60,598 nucleotides of DNA from an uncultured Clostridia bacterium. GTDB lineage: Bacteria > Bacillota_I > Bacilli_A > RF39 > UBA660. The stretch lies in the NCBI GenBank assembly GCA_945871105.1, contig CAMBUO010000007.1:1-60598 (forward strand), in the 5' to 3' direction. The translations under genes and the position numbers were made by a program. Within the stretch, counting starts at the first letter, position 1. Each line of letters begins with the position of its first letter. This document shows positions 6,572 through 15,762 of the stretch, piece after piece. The notes beneath the pieces are model-generated. The model did no database searches and was not told the DNA's origin. It saw nothing but the letters and a program-made list of their open reading frames with translations.

Positions 6572-8642
6572 AATACACAACCATTCCTGTTCCTAAAATA
6601 ACTAAAATGGAAGCAAATATAATTAATGATTGACTAACATTTAAATCTGTTATTGGAACATCATATAAAGAATTATACATAACAACCTCAGTAATTGTTC
6701 CATCAGTTTTAACAGTAAAATTAATTGTTTCAGTACTTAACATATAACCATCTGGTGCTTTTTCTTCGGTTAAAGTATATTCTCCTGGTGCAAGTCCTTC
6801 GATATAATGTGGTTCATTAGTTGATACCCATTTATCAATTTCTTTACCATCTTTATCTTTAATTATCAATGTTGCTCCTGGAAGTTCAGTCTTAGTAGTT
6901 ATATCTTGTTTGCTAATTTTAACAATTGTAGTTTTTGAATTATACATTACTACTTCTGTCACACTTCCGTCATCTTTAACAGTAAACTTAATTGTTTCTG
7001 TGCTTAATTTGTAACCGTCTGGTGCAATCACTTCGGTTAAAGTATATTCTCCTGCTGCAAGTCCTTCGATATAATGTGGTTCATTAGTTGATACCCATTT
7101 ATCAATTTCTTTACCATTTTTATCTTTAACTATTAAAGTTGCTCCTGGAAGTTCTTTTTTCGTAGTTATATCTTGCTTACTAATTTTAACTTTCGTTGCT
7201 TCTTTTGGTGCATTATACATAACAACTGTTGTAATACTTCCATCATCTTTAACTGTAAATTTTTTCGTTTCTGTGCTTAATTTGTAACCATCTGGTGCAA
7301 CTATTTCAGTTAAAGTATATTCTCCTGGTTCAAGACCTTCTATATAATGTGGTTCATTAGTTGATACCCATTTATCTATTTGTTTTCCTTTTTTATCTTT
7401 GATGACTAACGTTGCTCCTGGAAGTTCTTTTTTCGTAGTTATATCTTGTTTACTAATCTTAACCTTTGTTACTTCTTTTGGTGCATTATACATAACAACT
7501 GTTGTAATACTTCCATCATCTTTAACAGTAAATTTAATTGTTTCTGCACTTAATTTGTAACCATCTGGTGCAATCACTTCCACTAAAGTATATTCTCCTG
7601 GTGCAAGTCCTTCAATATAATGTGGTACATTTGTTGATACCCATTTATCTATTTGTTTTCCATTTTTATCTTTGATAACTAAAGTTGCTCCTGGAAGTTC
7701 TTTTTTCGTAGTTATATCCTGTTTACTAATTTTAACTTTAGTTACTTCTTTTTCATAGTTTAAAACTAGTTTTTCAGATATATTTTGACTTTCTGTATAA
7801 ACTTCTGGAATTATATCTTGATAGCCACTTTTGTTTGGCGTATAGATATATGTTTTTTTGATAAGACCAGTAGCATTTATTGATAAGGTTATACTACCTT
7901 TACCAGATGTAATATCACTATTAGGAACATAAACTATAAATTCTTCACCACTATTGAAAGTATTTTTTTGTTTTCCGTCTTTATCTTTAATAATTGTTCC
8001 TTTAGTAGCTTTTTCTAATTTTACTGTATAAGTACCTGTAGTATTTGTAAGATTTACTTTAATTGGACTAGATACAAAATAACCATTTTTTAAAGTTAAT
8101 TTCGTACTTGAATATGTAAGACTAATAGTTGGTGTTGGATAAGAATCCTTAACTGCTGCTAAAGCACCTTGTACTAATTGATAAACGTATCCTTTCATAC
8201 CTGTTGATGAACTATCAAAGTTAGTATTTTTCCAGTTATTACTACCACGGGTTTTATCATAATATTCCCAAATAGCTGATTGAGTTATATAATAATCTTT
8301 TTTAGCATTTCCAGTAAAACTTTTATTAGGATAACCATTTTGAACAATGTAGTTTAAGCCCATATCATTATTAACACCTTTTAAAGTTAAAGTTAATCCG
8401 GCTGGAACTTTGGTATTAATATTACTAGCACAATATGCTAAAGAACCATTAGTTAATTCTTTACGATAAAAATTATAACCACTAATGTAGTCAGTACCAT
8501 CTTTCTCTGAAAAATAATAAAGACTTGATTTAGATTTTAATGTAATAGTACTTGGTGCTGTTTGAGCTTCAACATTTAAAAAGCCAAAATTTGCAATCAT
8601 AACTATCAATGACATAGCCATAAATTTAAATATTTTTTTCAT
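6552..8642 (-). CDS. Thioester-domain / Cna-B repeat surface adhesin with non-canonical sorting signal
   Basis: A 696-aa secreted, sortase-anchored adhesin. The signal peptide ends near residue 27. The next ~130 residues resemble a thioester domain: a Tyr-Cys (SLAYCAS) and TQSAIW supply the Cys and Gln that form the internal thioester used for covalent attachment to host surfaces in Gram-positive adhesins. After a linker come four near-identical ~90-residue Cna-B/SpaA domains. Each has KISKQD (isopeptide Lys), GATL, and TLxE-x-APDGY (catalytic Glu). The C-terminus is VPITDLNVS, a hydrophobic helix and a short KFSK tail, so the usual LPxTG is replaced. The SD is AAGGGGGAAAG. It is the first gene of the sortase operon. 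Confidence 0.9.
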   Translation of the reverse strand: MKKIFKFMAMSLIVMIANFGFLNVEAQTAPSTITLKSKSSLYYFSEKDGTDYISGYNFYRKELTNGSLAYCASNINTKVPAGLTLTLKGVNNDMGLNYIVQNGYPNKSFTGNAKKDYYITQSAIWEYYDKTRGSNNWKNTNFDSSSTGMKGYVYQLVQGALAAVKDSYPTPTISLTYSSTKLTLKNGYFVSSPIKVNLTNTTGTYTVKLEKATKGTIIKDKDGKQKNTFNSGEEFIVYVPNSDITSGKGSITLSINATGLIKKTYIYTPNKSGYQDIIPEVYTESQNISEKLVLNYEKEVTKVKISKQDITTKKELPGATLVIKDKNGKQIDKWVSTNVPHYIEGLAPGEYTLVEVIAPDGYKLSAETIKFTVKDDGSITTVVMYNAPKEVTKVKISKQDITTKKELPGATLVIKDKKGKQIDKWVSTNEPHYIEGLEPGEYTLTEIVAPDGYKLSTETKKFTVKDDGSITTVVMYNAPKEATKVKISKQDITTKKELPGATLIVKDKNGKEIDKWVSTNEPHYIEGLAAGEYTLTEVIAPDGYKLSTETIKFTVKDDGSVTEVVMYNSKTTIVKISKQDITTKTELPGATLIIKDKDGKEIDKWVSTNEPHYIEGLAPGEYTLTEEKAPDGYMLSTETINFTVKTDGTITEVVMYNSLYDVPITDLNVSQSLIIFASILVILGTGMVVYYAKFSK
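6670..7745 (-). repeat. Four tandem ~270-bp Cna-B coding repeats
   Basis: In-frame repeats start at about 7745, 7472, 7199 and 6932 (periods 273, 273 and 267 bp; 91, 91 and 89 codons). DNA identity between copies is high, e.g. the block encoding WVSTNEPHYIEGL. Copy number could change by recombination. Confidence 0.9.
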
Positions 8643-8663
8643 AATCTTTCCCCCTTAATAACT

Positions 8664-8707
8664 ATGTTGCTTCATATTTTACCACAAAATTAATAAAAAA
8701 GCAACAT
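8664..8707 (-). promoter_or_regulatory. Promoter of the adhesin operon inside a 9-bp inverted repeat
   Basis: On the minus strand TTGCTT - 17 bp - TAAAAT (with TGTGG just upstream of -10) precedes the adhesin. The arms ATGTTGCTT and AAGCAACAT are exact inverted repeats separated by 26 bp. They overlap the -35 and the transcription start, so this may be an operator. Confidence 0.6.
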
Positions 8708-8752
8708 TTTTATTTCTTTTAACTTTTGTTTTTTATTTCTTTTAACTTTTGT
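8707..8752. repeat. Two tandem copies of a 23-bp AT-rich unit
   Basis: The unit TTTATTTCTTTTAACTTTTG is repeated with a 23-bp period just upstream of the adhesin promoter. Confidence 0.8.
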
Positions 8753-8755
8753 TTC

Positions 8756-8810
8756 TTACTTGGACAAGTAAATACCATTATTAGTATATCAGTTGTAATT
8801 ACTTGTCCAA
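8756..8810. repeat. Three TTACTTG half-sites: a palindrome plus a 12-bp inverted repeat
   Basis: TTACTTG-GA-CAAGTAA is a 16-bp palindrome. Its right part, TTGGACAAGTAA, is repeated in exact inversion as TTACTTGTCCAA 27 bp further on. This suggests a regulator-binding region or alternative hairpins. The rest of this gap (about 8811-9084) is AT-rich and I see nothing in it. Confidence 0.75.
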
Positions 8811-9084
8811 TAACTAACCAATGAGTAATGATTGATTGATATTATAAAATATTTCCTTTATTAATTCTATTTTTTAAATAATTTAAATTTCTTTATCACA
8901 ATAGCCAATTCTATTTTTATTTTGTAATAAATTTAGAAATTTTTATTAAATTTCAAAAACAATTTTTTTAATCACAATATTATATAGTTACTACAAAACG
9001 ATATTAGAAAGTAATTATTTCAAAAAAATATTTTATAATCATTAAAACATATTAAAATAAATTGTTAATATGAAAATAACTGAA

Positions 9085-9120
9085 AAAAGATAAACAAAAT
9101 GTTACTTTTATTTATCTTTT
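9085..9120 (-). terminator. Intrinsic terminator of nifJ, overlapping its stop codon
   Basis: A 10-bp stem AAAAGATAAA / TTTATCTTTT with a 16-nt loop is followed by T's. The 5' arm encodes the last residues and overlaps the stop. Confidence 0.75.
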
Positions 9121-12100
9121 TCACTTAATTTATTTAAATAGTCAAAACGATCTTTAGCATTATTCATATTATTTTCTAGTAATTCTTTATAATTATCCGG
9201 ATTTATCTTCTTTAAAGTTCGATATCTATCTTCACCAGCAATAAATTCATAATATTTATCAAAATCAGCTTTAGAATCTATTTCTAATCCTTTTTCTGGA
9301 TGATATCTAAATAAAGGAAAATATCCTGATTCGGTTGCTAATTTTTCTTCTTCAATAGAATTATTCATTCCTTTTAAAATACCATGAGCAATACAAGGAG
9401 CATAAGCAATAATAATACTTGGTCCATCATAACTTGCTGCTTCTTTGAATACTTTAATAGTTTGATTCATATTAGCACCTAAACTAACTGTTGCAACATA
9501 AGCATGTTTATAGGTTAAAGCAATCTTAGTTAGATCTTTTTTATTACTTAATTTACCATGACTAGCAAATTTAGCAACGGTTCCTATTTGACTTGATTTA
9601 CTAGTTTGACCACCAGTATTGGAATACACTTCGGTATCTAAAACTAAAATATTAACATTATAGTTATTAGCTAAAACATGATCGATACCAGAAAAGCCAA
9701 TATCATAAGCCCAGCCATCACCACCAACGATAAAGAAAGTTTTATCTTTAATAAAATTTTTATATGGTAATAAATCTTTATCTTTAGTTTTAGAAACATA
9801 ATCATATAATTTTTGACTATTTTCTTTTGGACTAGCTAGATATTCATCAAATATTTCTATTTCTTCATCATCAGCACCTTTTATTTTTTCTTTTACTATA
9901 TCTTGAATATGTTTTTTCATGGTTAAATCAGCAACACACATACCAAGTCCAAATTCTGCATTATCTTCAAAAAGGGAATTAGCCCACGGAACATTGTAAG
10001 CCATTGATGGATAGGAAGCTGAATAAATAGATGAACAACCCGTGGCATTGGCAACAACTAAATTTTCACCAAACAACTGAGTCATTAATTTTAAATAAGC
10101 TGTTTCACCACAACCAGCACAAGCACCAGGATACATGAATTTTGGTTTAACAAATTGACTACCTTTTAAAGTAAATTTATCTAAAACTTCTTTAGTAGTT
10201 ATATTTTTATCAAGATAATCAAATCTCTTTTGTTCTTTTTCAGTTAAAAGTTTAGAAACATCACTAAGTTCTAATGCTTTTATTCCTTTTTTACCTGGAC
10301 AAGTATTAACACATAAACCACATCCTGTACAATTAGCTACATTAATAGCTATAGTAAATTTATAAATTTTACTTTTAATAGAAGTATCAATACAATTACT
10401 TCTAACATAATCAGGAGCTTTTTCGTATTCTTCATCTGATAAAAGGAAAGGTCTAATAACCGCATGCGGACAGACAAATGAACACATATTACAACTAATA
10501 CAATTTTCTTTAAGGTATTTTGGAGCCACACTTGATGTATATCTTCTTTCTAAAGAACTAGAAATAGGTGGTGTCATTCCATTATAATTATCAACAAAAG
10601 AGGAAACAGGTATTTTATCACCCATTCTTTTTTCTAATACTTCAAATATAGTCATTCCCTCTTCTTTCATTTCGATAGGTCCAATATCTTTTTTATCAAT
10701 AATAATTTCTTCATACTCATCGATTCTTTTGATAGCCTCTAAGTTCTTTTCAAGAACGTTATTACCTTTATTTTTAAATTTTTTCTCTAAACTATTTTGA
10801 ATTTCTTTATTAGCATAAGTAAAATCAATAATATGACAAATTTTAAAGATAAATGCTTCCATAATTGAACTTATTTTACCAGGAAGTCCTACCTCATTAG
10901 CAATTTTTGAAGCATTAATGATATAAATCTTAATTTTATTTTTTCTTAAAATATCTTTATTTTTATTCGATAATAATTCTAATACTTCATCTTTAGTTCT
11001 TTCAGTATTTAAAATAAAAATACCATTTTCTTTAATTTTTCCAAATAAATCAAACTTAGTTAAATATGTATCCTTAGTAACTACTAAGGTATTAGCCATA
11101 TTTACATAGTAAGTAGAACGAATAGGATTTGATCCAAATCTTAAATGTGAAATTGTAACACCACCAGATTTTTTAGAATCATATTCAAAGTAACCTTGAA
11201 CAAATGCTTTACTACCCGTTCCTGTTATTTTAATAATATCTTTGGAAGCTGAAACCATTCCATCTGATCCAAATCCATAAATTAACATTTCATAATTTTT
11301 ACTTGGTATTTTAAATTTAGTTGTTTTTAAACTTAAATTTGTTACATCATCAACAATTCCAATAGTAAAGTTATTAAATATTTTTCCATTACTTAGATAA
11401 TCATAAACCGTTTTAATATGACTTGGATTAGTATCTTTTCCTGATAAACCATATCTTCCACCATATACTTCAATATTTAAGTTATTTTCTTTAACAAAAT
11501 TAGAAATATCTAAATACAAAGGTGCATTACTACCATTTTCTTTTGTTCTATCTAAAACTGCTATTTTTTTAACACTTTGTGGTAATACTTTTAATAAATA
11601 TTTACTTGAAAAAGGTCTATATAAATGAACTTCGATTAAACCATAATCTAGGCCTTGACTATTTAAATAATCAACTGTTTCTTTAATAGTTTCACAAACA
11701 CTCCCCATAGCAACTATAATATTTTTAGCTGTTGGACTACCATGATAATTAAATGGTTTATAATTTTTGTTTGTTATTTCATTAATACGTTCCATATAAT
11801 CATTAACAATATCTGGTAAATTATCATAATTTTTATTTTTGGCTTCAGCATATTGAAAATAAACATCATCCATTTGACAAGTACCAAAGGTATGTGGATT
11901 ATCTAAATTAATTCCACCATTACGAAATTTTTGTAATTCTTTTTTATCAATTAATTTAGAAACTTTATTTAAATCGATTAATTCAACTTTTTGTAATTCA
12001 TGACTAGTTCTAAAACCATCAAAAAAGTTTAAAAAAGGAACATGCCCTTTAATTGCTGATAAATGAGCAACACTAGTTAAATCCATAACTTCTTGAGGTG

Positions 12101-12521
12101 AACTATTAGCTAAAATAGCAAATCCCGTTGATCTTGTTGCATAAACGTCTTGATGATCACCCATGATTGATAAAGCATGGGTTGCTAAACTTCTAGCAGC
12201 AACATGCATAACCATTGGTAATCCTTCCCCAGCTATTTTATACATATTAGGAATCATCAAAAGTAATCCTTGACTTGCTGTATAAGTAGTTGTTAAAACT
12301 CCTGATAACAAGCTACCGTGAACAAGTCCTATAGCTCCAGCTTCACTTTGCATTTCAACAACTTTTACTTTTGATCCAAAAAAGTTTGTTTTATCATTAC
12401 TATCTTTATCAACATACTCAGCCATTGGACTACTTGGCGTAATTGGATAAATACCTGCTAACTCAGTAAAATTATAAGAAACATAACTACATGCTTCATT
12501 ACCATCCATTATTTTATACAT
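9108..12521 (-). CDS. nifJ: Pyruvate:ferredoxin (flavodoxin) oxidoreductase
   Basis: A single-chain PFOR of 1137 aa, slightly shorter than the usual ~1170-1190. It oxidises pyruvate with CoA to acetyl-CoA and CO2 and reduces ferredoxin in the cytosol. Visible in order: domain I with YPITPSSPMAEY, the gamma-type domain (FGSDGMVSASK), two [4Fe-4S] motifs (CISCNMCSFVCP, CTGCGLCVNTCP) near residues 670-740, and the TPP domain. The TPP domain contains GACAGCGET (proximal cluster), NATGCSSIY, GGDGWAYDIG and EVYSNTGGQTSKS. The SD GGAGG is 6 nt from ATG and an extended -10 (TGATATAAT) lies ~25 nt upstream. A small ferredoxin at 52.9 kb is a plausible electron acceptor. Confidence 0.97.
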   Translation of the reverse strand: MYKIMDGNEACSYVSYNFTELAGIYPITPSSPMAEYVDKDSNDKTNFFGSKVKVVEMQSEAGAIGLVHGSLLSGVLTTTYTASQGLLLMIPNMYKIAGEGLPMVMHVAARSLATHALSIMGDHQDVYATRSTGFAILANSSPQEVMDLTSVAHLSAIKGHVPFLNFFDGFRTSHELQKVELIDLNKVSKLIDKKELQKFRNGGINLDNPHTFGTCQMDDVYFQYAEAKNKNYDNLPDIVNDYMERINEITNKNYKPFNYHGSPTAKNIIVAMGSVCETIKETVDYLNSQGLDYGLIEVHLYRPFSSKYLLKVLPQSVKKIAVLDRTKENGSNAPLYLDISNFVKENNLNIEVYGGRYGLSGKDTNPSHIKTVYDYLSNGKIFNNFTIGIVDDVTNLSLKTTKFKIPSKNYEMLIYGFGSDGMVSASKDIIKITGTGSKAFVQGYFEYDSKKSGGVTISHLRFGSNPIRSTYYVNMANTLVVTKDTYLTKFDLFGKIKENGIFILNTERTKDEVLELLSNKNKDILRKNKIKIYIINASKIANEVGLPGKISSIMEAFIFKICHIIDFTYANKEIQNSLEKKFKNKGNNVLEKNLEAIKRIDEYEEIIIDKKDIGPIEMKEEGMTIFEVLEKRMGDKIPVSSFVDNYNGMTPPISSSLERRYTSSVAPKYLKENCISCNMCSFVCPHAVIRPFLLSDEEYEKAPDYVRSNCIDTSIKSKIYKFTIAINVANCTGCGLCVNTCPGKKGIKALELSDVSKLLTEKEQKRFDYLDKNITTKEVLDKFTLKGSQFVKPKFMYPGACAGCGETAYLKLMTQLFGENLVVANATGCSSIYSASYPSMAYNVPWANSLFEDNAEFGLGMCVADLTMKKHIQDIVKEKIKGADDEEIEIFDEYLASPKENSQKLYDYVSKTKDKDLLPYKNFIKDKTFFIVGGDGWAYDIGFSGIDHVLANNYNVNILVLDTEVYSNTGGQTSKSSQIGTVAKFASHGKLSNKKDLTKIALTYKHAYVATVSLGANMNQTIKVFKEAASYDGPSIIIAYAPCIAHGILKGMNNSIEEEKLATESGYFPLFRYHPEKGLEIDSKADFDKYYEFIAGEDRYRTLKKINPDNYKELLENNMNNAKDRFDYLNKLSEKDK

Positions 12522-12562
12522 TTTATACCTCCATCTAACACTAAAATTATATCATAACCCTA

Positions 12563-12594
12563 AAAAAAATAATATAAAAGTATATTATTTTTTT
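12563..12594. terminator. Bidirectional terminator between a hypothetical gene and nifJ
   Basis: A 14-bp perfect stem AAAAAAATAATATA / TATATTATTTTTTT with an AAAG loop covers the stop codon of the gene on its right. It lies upstream of the nifJ promoter. Confidence 0.8.
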
Positions 12595-13211
12595 AATTTT
12601 TTGATATATTCATTATTACTAGTTATACTATTTTTATCATCATAATCTTGTTGAATTTTTCCTTTCTTACCCATTAGTTTACATACATTTAATAAACTTC
12701 TTACATAAAGATATTTATTTTTAGAACTACTTAAACGATTAATAAAAAATATAATAAAATCTTTTTTATATTTTAAATTATTTGTACTAAAATAAATATT
12801 TAACAAATCTTTTTCATTACGAGATAACAAATAACTTTTTCTTACTGAAATATCTTTTAAAATATTATCATCATTTAATTTATCTTTTATTATTTTTAAA
12901 GTTTTATCAATATTTAATAACTCTTGTTCATTACTATAAATAATTGGAAAATATCGAATATTATTATAGTTATCAAGATAAGTAATTACTATTCTTCCCT
13001 CTTTTTGCTTTTGATTAGTTAAATATTCTATATTTTTTCTTAAATATTCCTGAATCTCTTTAGAATATTTATTTCTTATTTCACTACTATTGCTAAAAGA
13101 TATAGTATATGAATCTAGTTCTTCTAAACTAGGAAAAGTTATTAAATCTTTTTTTCTTATATTAGCATCTCCTAAAACAAGAGAAATTGAAACATAAAAA
13201 TTATTTATCAT
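12585..13211 (-). CDS. Hypothetical protein
   Basis: A 208-aa soluble, Lys/Asn-rich protein that I do not recognise. It has no signal peptide or clear TM helix, and begins MINNFYVSISLVLGD. The centre contains a beta-rich stretch (GRIVITYLDNYNNIRYF) and the C-terminal half is helical and basic. The ATG follows GGAGG, which directly abuts the T-run of the rny terminator, so expression probably depends on read-through from rny. It ends within a strong terminator. Confidence 0.65.
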   Translation of the reverse strand: MINNFYVSISLVLGDANIRKKDLITFPSLEELDSYTISFSNSSEIRNKYSKEIQEYLRKNIEYLTNQKQKEGRIVITYLDNYNNIRYFPIIYSNEQELLNIDKTLKIIKDKLNDDNILKDISVRKSYLLSRNEKDLLNIYFSTNNLKYKKDFIIFFINRLSSSKNKYLYVRSLLNVCKLMGKKGKIQQDYDDKNSITSNNEYIKKLKK

Positions 13212-13220
13212 AAACCTCCA

Positions 13221-13246
13221 AAAAAAGTAAAGAAACTATCTTTACT
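13221..13246 (-). terminator. Terminator downstream of rny, abutting the next gene's SD
   Basis: AGTAAAG / CTTTACT is a 7-bp stem followed by seven T. The next bases are the GGAGG of the downstream hypothetical gene. Confidence 0.75.
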
Positions 13247-13329
13247 CCTTTATCTTTTTAGTTAAAATTTTAATGATCTAATCATACATTAATATTTTTT
13301 TAATTTTTATAATCCTATTTTTTAATCGT

Positions 13330-14883
13330 TTATTTTGCTTCTTCTTGGGCTCTAACTTCCCGAATAACCGTTACTTTAATAGTACCTGGATATTGTATTT
13401 CGTTTTCAATTTTTTCTTTTACTTCACGAGCAATTTTGTAACTTGTTAAATCATCAACTTCATCTGGTTTAACTATTACTCGAAGTTCTCTTCCCGCTTG
13501 AACAGCAAATGTTTTTTCAATTCCTGGAATATCAACGGTTACTTTTTCAAGTTGTTCTAAACGTTTTAAATAATTTTCTAAAGAATCATTTCTAGCTCCT
13601 GGACGTGATGCTGATAAACTATCGCAAATAGCTACAATTACCGAAATAACACTAGTTGGTTCTGTATCACCATGATGAGAGGCAATTGCATTAATTACTT
13701 CTTTTGGCTCATGATATTTTTTAGCAAGATCAATACCTATTTCAACATGACTACCTTCAGTTTCGTGATCAATAGCTTTTCCAATATCATGAAGTAATCC
13801 AGCACGTTTAGCTAAATTAACATTTTCACCTAACTCACCAGCCAAAGTTCCTGCTAATTCGGCAACTTCAATTGAATGGGTTAAAGCATTTTGACCATAA
13901 CTAGTTCGAAAATGTAATTTTCCAATTATTTCTACTAATTTTGAATCCATTTTTGTTAATCCAAGTTGAAATAAAGCATTTTGACCATATTCAATAATTT
14001 TTTGATTAACATCTTTACAAGTTTTATCATACAACTCTTCAATCCTTGTTGGATGAATTCGTCCATCCTTAATTAAAGTTTCTAAAGTAATTCTGGCTAT
14101 TTCTCTTCTTAGAGGATCAAAACTTGATAAAACGACAGCTTCTGGTGTATCATCAATAATTAAATCAACTCCAGTTATAGCTTCAATAGTTCGAATATTT
14201 CTACCTTCACGCCCGATAATTCGTCCTTTCATTTCATCATTAGGAAGAGATACAACCGTTACTGTTTGTTCCTCGGCAACATCAGCAGCATATCTTTGCA
14301 TTGATAAAACAAGCATTTCTCTAGCTTTTTTATCACATTCTAACTTAGCATCATTTTCTCTTTCTTTAATATAATTAGCAATTTCTAATTCAAGTGATTC
14401 TTTAACTTTTTCCATCACTAAAACTTTAGCTTCTTCTTTTGAAATACCCGATAAATCTTGAAGTATTTTTATTTGTTCATTTTTAATTTCTTCAATTTTA
14501 GCTTGTTCTTCTAAAATAGCAGTTTGCTTATTAGTAATTTTAGATTCACGTTCATCTAACGCTTCTTCTCTTTTTTGAAATAAAAGATCACGTTTATCCA
14601 TATTACTTTCACGTTGAGTTAAACGATTTTCCGTTTCTTTTAATTCTAATTTTTTTTCTTTAATTTCCTTGTCTGCTTCCATTTTTAATTTATGTAATTC
14701 TTCTTTTGTCTCTAAAATAGAATCACGTTTCAATTTATCAGTTTCTTTACGAGCTGTTTCAAGAATTACATCTTTTTTCTTTTGAAGCGAATTACCTTTA
14801 ATAGTATAAGCAACAATAGTTCCAACAACTCCTACTACTATCCCAACAAGGCCAAGCAAAATGAAAATAAGTGTATTATCCAT
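13330..14883 (-). CDS. rny: Ribonuclease Y
   Basis: A membrane-anchored endoribonuclease that initiates mRNA decay in Firmicutes. At 517 aa it is the normal length. Visible in order: an N-terminal TM helix (residues ~4-27), a long charged coiled coil (~30-185), a KH domain with [13 protein letters not shown], and an HD domain with [20 protein letters not shown] and ASHHGD supplying the metal-binding His/Asp. The SD is GAAAGGAAAG. A promoter TTGACA-17-TAAAAT lies ~110 nt upstream, leaving an unusually long leader. Confidence 0.97.
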   Translation of the reverse strand: MDNTLIFILLGLVGIVVGVVGTIVAYTIKGNSLQKKKDVILETARKETDKLKRDSILETKEELHKLKMEADKEIKEKKLELKETENRLTQRESNMDKRDLLFQKREEALDERESKITNKQTAILEEQAKIEEIKNEQIKILQDLSGISKEEAKVLVMEKVKESLELEIANYIKERENDAKLECDKKAREMLVLSMQRYAADVAEEQTVTVVSLPNDEMKGRIIGREGRNIRTIEAITGVDLIIDDTPEAVVLSSFDPLRREIARITLETLIKDGRIHPTRIEELYDKTCKDVNQKIIEYGQNALFQLGLTKMDSKLVEIIGKLHFRTSYGQNALTHSIEVAELAGTLAGELGENVNLAKRAGLLHDIGKAIDHETEGSHVEIGIDLAKKYHEPKEVINAIASHHGDTEPTSVISVIVAICDSLSASRPGARNDSLENYLKRLEQLEKVTVDIPGIEKTFAVQAGRELRVIVKPDEVDDLTSYKIAREVKEKIENEIQYPGTIKVTVIREVRAQEEAK

Positions 14884-15029
14884 TTTCTTTCCTTTCTAGT
14901 ATATTCTAATTAGCAATCCCCGTATACTTCGGTTAAGACTATGTTAACAATAAATTTTTAATCTATATAATAAAAAATATAAAACATAATATCTACTTTC
15001 ATTTTAATTTTTTTTTTAAGTTATGTCAA
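14884..15029 (-). promoter_or_regulatory. rny promoter and long 5' leader
   Basis: TTGACA (15024-15029) - 17 bp - TAAAAT (15001-15006) is a near-consensus sigma-A promoter. The ~110-nt leader contains a relatively GC-rich block (AACCGAAGTATACGGGGATT) that could fold, but I recognise no known RNA family. Confidence 0.65.
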
Positions 15030-15147
15030 CATATTTTATTTAATTAAATTTTCCAAAACAAATCACTTTATTTATAATATAAGGGTTTTAAAAACATATA
15101 TTTTTATTTTAATCTTGACGTAAATATGTTTTTTTCATTAAATTTAG

Positions 15148-15176
15148 TAGCAAAAATAAAAATTATATAGTATAAT
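15148..15176 (+). promoter_or_regulatory. Probable promoter of recU-ponA
   Basis: A consensus TATAAT has a weak -35 TAGCAA 17 bp upstream. The start of transcription would be about 10 nt before the recU SD. The rest of the 306-bp gap to rny is AT-rich with nothing else recognisable. Confidence 0.4.
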
Positions 15177-15192
15177 TTAATAAGGTGATGTG

Positions 15193-15762
15193 ATGAATTA
15201 TCCAAATGGTATAAAAAAAGATAATATAAATAAAAATATTACCTATAAAAATCGTGGAATGAATTTAGAAAATGATTTAAATATAACAAATAATTACTAT
15301 ATAGAAAATAATATTGCTTTTATATATAAAAAACCAACACCTATTCAAGTAGTTAAAGCAAGTTATAACGAATCAGGTAATAGAGTTATTAAAGAAGCTT
15401 ATTATAAAGAACCATCAACAACCGATTATAATGGTATATATAAAGGATATTATATTGATTTTGAAGCCAAAGAAACGAAAAATAAACAGGGATTTCCGCT
15501 TAATAATATTCACCCACACCAAATAAAACATTTAAGAAATATACTAAGTCAACAAGGAATTTGCTTTTTGATTATTCGATTTACTAGTTTGAATGAAACG
15601 TATTTAATTAAAGCAGATGATTTTATATTCTTTATAGATAATAAGAAAAAAAGTATTATGGGTTTAGATTATATAAAAGAAAAAGGATATATTATTAAAG
15701 AAAAATTATTAAAAAGACTAGATTATTTAGAAATAGTTGATAAAATATGGAGGTTATTATGA
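15193..15762 (+). CDS. recU: Holliday junction resolvase RecU
   Basis: RecU cleaves Holliday junctions during recombination and chromosome segregation in Firmicutes. The 189-aa product shows YPNGIKK, the NRGMNLENDLN block with TN-YY, and the catalytic core STTDYNGIYKGYYIDFEAKET with the Asp/Glu/Lys active site. The HPHQIKHL segment follows. The ATG at 15193 is favoured by AAGGTGAT; a GTG one codon upstream is possible. It ends in TGA, 2 nt into the ATG of ponA, the same recU-ponA coupling as in Bacillus. Confidence 0.95.
   Translation: MNYPNGIKKDNINKNITYKNRGMNLENDLNITNNYYIENNIAFIYKKPTPIQVVKASYNESGNRVIKEAYYKEPSTTDYNGIYKGYYIDFEAKETKNKQGFPLNNIHPHQIKHLRNILSQQGICFLIIRFTSLNETYLIKADDFIFFIDNKKKSIMGLDYIKEKGYIIKEKLLKRLDYLEIVDKIWRLL

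Noticed and set aside
6670-7745. Repeats resembling a long tandem array
   Set aside because: They are ~270-bp in-frame coding repeats of Cna-B domains, not a CRISPR or satellite array.
8664-8707. Invertible (phase-variable) adhesin promoter
   Set aside because: The arms are only 9 bp, the segment is ~44 bp, one arm contains the -35, and no invertase gene is nearby. It is kept only as a possible operator.
10349-10531. 60-codon ORF inside nifJ
   Set aside because: It is in another frame of the conserved 4Fe-4S region of nifJ and has no SD.
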